Shown here: piece after piece, positions 61,237 to 64,000 of the stretch
How the letters are laid out: each line of letters opens with the position of its first letter
How positions within the stretch are numbered: the first letter of the stretch is position 1
Source: Candidatus Gastranaerophilales bacterium
Lineage (GTDB): Bacteria > Cyanobacteriota > Vampirovibrionia > Gastranaerophilales > Gastranaerophilaceae
Reading direction: 5' to 3'
DNA length: 64,000 nt
Assembly (NCBI GenBank): GCA_944325875.1
Contig: CALVBU010000006.1
Coordinates: 1 to 64,000, forward strand
Translations under genes and position numbers: made by a program
Notes under the pieces: model-generated
What the model was told of the DNA's origin: nothing
Database searches by the model: none
Seen by the model: the letters and a program-made list of their open reading frames with translations, nothing else

Positions 61237-62286
61237 ATGGTATCAAATAAGAAAAAAGCAATAGTAGCAATGAGCGGAGGAGTAGACAGCTCAGTCACCG
61301 CTCTTTTGCTTCTGCAACAAGGATATGAAGTTGAAGGTATTACTGGAAGAATGGTAAATTCATCTTCTGCTGATATAGTATGCGAGAATGCTAAAAAAGT
61401 TGCAGACAAACTTGGAATTAAACTTCATATTTTAGATTTAAGTTCAAGATTTAAAAAACTCGTTATTGAGTATTTTGAAGACTCATATGCAAATGGTGAA
61501 ACCCCAAATCCGTGCATTGTATGTAATGAATATTTCAAATGGGGTGAAATTTTTAATTATGCAATCAACAATTGCAATGCCAACATATTTGCAACAGGGC
61601 ACTATGCAAACATTAAACATATCAATGGAATCTACAAGCTTTATCCGGCGAAAGATGAACATAAAGATCAATTATACTTTCTATATAGATTAGGACAAAA
61701 TGAGCTTTCAAAAACTATTTTTCCTTTGCACGAATACAGCAAAGAACAAGTAAGACAAATGGCTTACGAATACGACCTTCCTCCAAAATCATCAAAAGAA
61801 AGTCAGGATATTTGCTTTATTAATAAACCTGCCACAACCAAGAAATATTTGATTAATAAATTTGGCCAGAGAAAAGGTGACTTTGTAGACATTCAAACCG
61901 GTAAAAAATTAGGAGAACATGCCGGAAGCTATCTTTATACAATCGGACAAAGAAAAGGAATAGGGATTGCGGCCCCTTATCCTTTATATGTAATTAAAAT
62001 TGATGCTAAAAACAATATTGTATACCTTGGCAAATCAGAAGATAACTTCAATGATTCACTAATGGTCAAAGACATCAAATTATCTTATCCACTAACAGAA
62101 AAAGAATTTGATGCTAACGTAAAAATCAGATATAATATGCAAGCTCAAAAAGCACATGTCAAAATACTTGAAAACACGGCTCAAATTAAATTTTATACCC
62201 CTGTAAGTTCTATAACAGCAGGTCAAGCCGGAGTATTCTATGATATTAATGATGGGCACCTAATTGGCGGTGGAAAAGTTATATAG
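61237..62286 (+). CDS. mnmA: tRNA-specific 2-thiouridylase MnmA
   Basis: Thiolates U34 of tRNA-Lys, -Glu and -Gln at C2 using ATP and a relayed persulfide. The 349-residue product has the PP-loop MSGGVDSSV, the catalytic Cys in ETPNPCIVCN, and the second Cys in SQDICFI. The C-terminal tRNA-binding parts are present (YTIGQRKGIGIA, SSITAGQAGVFYD). The length is at the short end of normal. No clear Shine-Dalgarno sequence is visible before the ATG. Confidence 0.95.
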   Translation: MVSNKKKAIVAMSGGVDSSVTALLLLQQGYEVEGITGRMVNSSSADIVCENAKKVADKLGIKLHILDLSSRFKKLVIEYFEDSYANGETPNPCIVCNEYFKWGEIFNYAINNCNANIFATGHYANIKHINGIYKLYPAKDEHKDQLYFLYRLGQNELSKTIFPLHEYSKEQVRQMAYEYDLPPKSSKESQDICFINKPATTKKYLINKFGQRKGDFVDIQTGKKLGEHAGSYLYTIGQRKGIGIAAPYPLYVIKIDAKNNIVYLGKSEDNFNDSLMVKDIKLSYPLTEKEFDANVKIRYNMQAQKAHVKILENTAQIKFYTPVSSITAGQAGVFYDINDGHLIGGGKVI

Positions 62287-62321
62287 CAAAAAATTTTATT
62301 TAGGCATTTTAAATAAGTGAA

Positions 62322-63704
62322 ATGAAAATTACTCCGTTTTACCCAATAAGAGCCAATACCCAAAACTATAAAAACTTACCCTATACCGGTAAGAGCTATT
62401 ACTCTACGCCAAATCAACTTGACATAGTCAGTTTTCAAAGCAATAATCAAAACTCACTTACAAAAACTGATAGCTATTGTGCGGAATATTTTTCAGCCCC
62501 TATAAAAAAGCTAGAAGATAAAAGAGCTTTTGACCAATGGGCAAGAGAAAAATTCTATGAAATTTCAGATTTAAATCTATATTATTCTAATTTTGCCCCA
62601 GATAATATTGATAGAATTTGCCGACTTGATGACTGGAAAGAACACCTAAAAAAGAGGCTCTTACAAAAGAATCCATCCCTGTCACTAATAATATTAGATA
62701 GTATTACCTCTCCATTAAAACCAAATAATCACGAACAACCACCAATTTTAAACACCATTATTTTTAACAATGTTGTAAAACATCTTGAGGATAATGAAAA
62801 CTTATCTTCTGCAAATAATGTACAAAAAACATTCAAAAAACTATATGAAGCAACTCTTAGACATTACATAATTACCAATGATACTACAGTTGGCAAAAAG
62901 GATACCTGCTGGATTACAATACCTTCAAAACGAACTAACCCGCAAGAATTTAAAGATAACCTTACTAAATTAAAAATTCTCTCTAATCATGGCTGGTGCA
63001 CAAAATCTACACATACAGAAACCTATCTTAAGGATTACGACTGCAGTATATATTTAAAAAATGGGATACCAAAACTTATTATACTTTCCCAAGATAACAA
63101 CATAAAGAAAATACAATGCGGAATTGATAACAACATTATTTCCTATAAATACGCAGAAACGATAGACGAATTTATAAAAAATAATAAGTTAAACCTAGGC
63201 AGAAGCGATGAAAAGCTATTAACAGAAGCTATTAACAGAAAAAAAGATTTCTTAGAGCTAAAGGAAATCTTAAAAGATGACATAACAAATAACAATCAAA
63301 TAAATATTTTTAATAAAGTTGGGATTTCTGCAAATAAAAACCAAAATGGAGAGATTATTATATCTCATTACTCACAACCGAATACAGGCTTTACATTTAA
63401 GGATCTTGGAATAGATGAAAACAAATTACTAAAAAATGTTGTTGAAATTAAGGGAAATGGAGACTTTATACATTCAAATCTAACTATTGCAAATGAATTA
63501 CGAAAAATAGGAAAAGACGCAAACTTCATGTATTCCAAAATAAGATCTTTAAATAACCTTGAATACATAGGAGGTCTAGCTAATTTTTTACAAGCAAATA
63601 ATCTAAAAATATTACCAAAATTATCAAATGTCGGAGAAAAACTAGCCATTAGCTCAAATATTGAATTACCCCTTTTTAAAAATCTAAATAAACTTTACTT
63701 TTAA
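62322..63704 (+). CDS. Lineage-specific protein with WCT domain and leucine-rich-like repeats
   Basis: A 460-residue protein that I cannot name. The leader (MKITPFYPIRANTQNY ... LDIVSFQSNN) ends in a VSFQS motif. A helical middle follows. Residues ~225-270 contain NHGWCTKSTHTETYL, DYDCSIYLKNGIPKLIILSQ, a small domain that I recall from other unknown proteins of this group. The C-terminal ~75 residues have leucine-rich-like repeats (FMYSKIRSLNNLEYIGGLAN, LKILPKLSNVGEK). No Sec signal is seen. The repeats may bind a partner. Confidence 0.68.
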   Translation: MKITPFYPIRANTQNYKNLPYTGKSYYSTPNQLDIVSFQSNNQNSLTKTDSYCAEYFSAPIKKLEDKRAFDQWAREKFYEISDLNLYYSNFAPDNIDRICRLDDWKEHLKKRLLQKNPSLSLIILDSITSPLKPNNHEQPPILNTIIFNNVVKHLEDNENLSSANNVQKTFKKLYEATLRHYIITNDTTVGKKDTCWITIPSKRTNPQEFKDNLTKLKILSNHGWCTKSTHTETYLKDYDCSIYLKNGIPKLIILSQDNNIKKIQCGIDNNIISYKYAETIDEFIKNNKLNLGRSDEKLLTEAINRKKDFLELKEILKDDITNNNQINIFNKVGISANKNQNGEIIISHYSQPNTGFTFKDLGIDENKLLKNVVEIKGNGDFIHSNLTIANELRKIGKDANFMYSKIRSLNNLEYIGGLANFLQANNLKILPKLSNVGEKLAISSNIELPLFKNLNKLYF

Positions 63705-63745
63705 TTTTCATTGACTTAACATTATGAAAAGAGGGAGTGTAATAT

Positions 63746-64000
63746 ATGTATAATCCAAAATCCAAAAAGGCTGAAGAATTTATTTCTCACGAAGAAATAC
63801 TAGACACATTAAAATATGCAGAAGAAAACAAGAATAATTCTGAACTAATAGACAAGATTATAGAAAAAGCAAAAACTCATAAAGGGCTTTCACATAGAGA
63901 AGCTTCAGTTCTTTTGGCTTGCGCAATCCCTGAAAAAAATGAAGAAATTTTTAAACTTGCAAATGAAATTAAACAAGATTATTACGGCAATAGAATAGTT
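63746..64000 (+). CDS. hydG: [FeFe]-hydrogenase H-cluster radical SAM maturase HydG (partial)
   Basis: The 85 residues in the window (MYNPKSKKAEEFISHEEILD, then AKTHKGLSHREASVLLACAI, FKLANEIKQDYYGNRIV) match the N-terminus of HydG, which makes CO and CN ligands of the H cluster from tyrosine. The CX3CX2C motif would lie just past the window edge. GAGGGAG precedes the ATG by eight bases. Its presence implies an [FeFe] hydrogenase in the genome. Confidence 0.9.
   Translation, partial: MYNPKSKKAEEFISHEEILDTLKYAEENKNNSELIDKIIEKAKTHKGLSHREASVLLACAIPEKNEEIFKLANEIKQDYYGNRIV

Noticed and set aside
1-64000. Mobile elements, prophage or CRISPR
   Set aside because: No transposase, integrase, terminal repeats, phage structural genes or spaced repeats were found.

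Overview
The window is AT-rich (roughly one third G+C by eye), densely coded on both strands, and looks like the chromosome of an uncultured gut bacterium of the Candidatus Gastranaerophilales (Vampirovibrionia, formerly Melainabacteria, the non-photosynthetic sisters of Cyanobacteria). The case rests on prepilin-like proteins with the N-terminus FTLAEVLITLGIIG, on many lineage-specific proteins of unknown function, and on the mix of SLH-domain and lipoprotein envelope genes with fermentative genes (hydG, pyruvate kinase, an acyl-CoA dehydratase-related protein). The lineage call is inference, not proof.

Layout. 1-13000: serS, an NAD-type isocitrate dehydrogenase, two glycine-zipper proteins of unknown function, a P-loop uridine-kinase-like enzyme, an exported Cys-rich protein, an SLH protein, pyk, and an MFS/XRE pair. 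13000-15100: a prepilin-like gene, lgt and a TPR lipoprotein. 15188-22106: an apparent eight-gene operon behind a sigma70-like promoter: a free ClpX-type zinc domain, an unknown 527-residue protein, ruvX, a DUF1292 protein, a protein made only of Clp-N repeats, tilS, hpt and a histidine kinase. 22100-33000: a membrane protein, uvrB, a CpaE/CpaF-like pair, a probable 6S RNA with its own promoter and terminator, and large lineage-specific proteins. 33000-42300: nadD-yqeK, an unknown protein ending in a UvrD/PcrA-type Tudor domain, def-fmt, aroH, dnaJ-like and queE, and a degenerate PurD-like protein. 42700-56640: a surface-polysaccharide locus with gmd and fcl (GDP-fucose), a DegT aminotransferase, a methyltransferase, a cupin and about nine glycosyltransferases. 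56700-64000: tRNA-Phe, infC, rpsU, an acyl-CoA dehydratase-related gene, a prepilin-like gene interrupted at an 11-G tract, mnmA, an unknown repeat protein, and the start of hydG at the window edge.

Most notable: (1) a prepilin-like gene with a good promoter and Shine-Dalgarno site whose frame is broken at a G11 tract, and which would be open at G10: a candidate phase-variable pilin; (2) infC, whose best-placed Shine-Dalgarno site points to an AUA start; (3) a recurring ACTTTATATA-type motif upstream of several lineage-specific genes; (4) an operon holding two Clp recognition modules (ClpX zinc domain, Clp-N repeats) without an ATPase; (5) a 6S-like RNA. No CRISPR array, transposase, integrase or prophage was seen.
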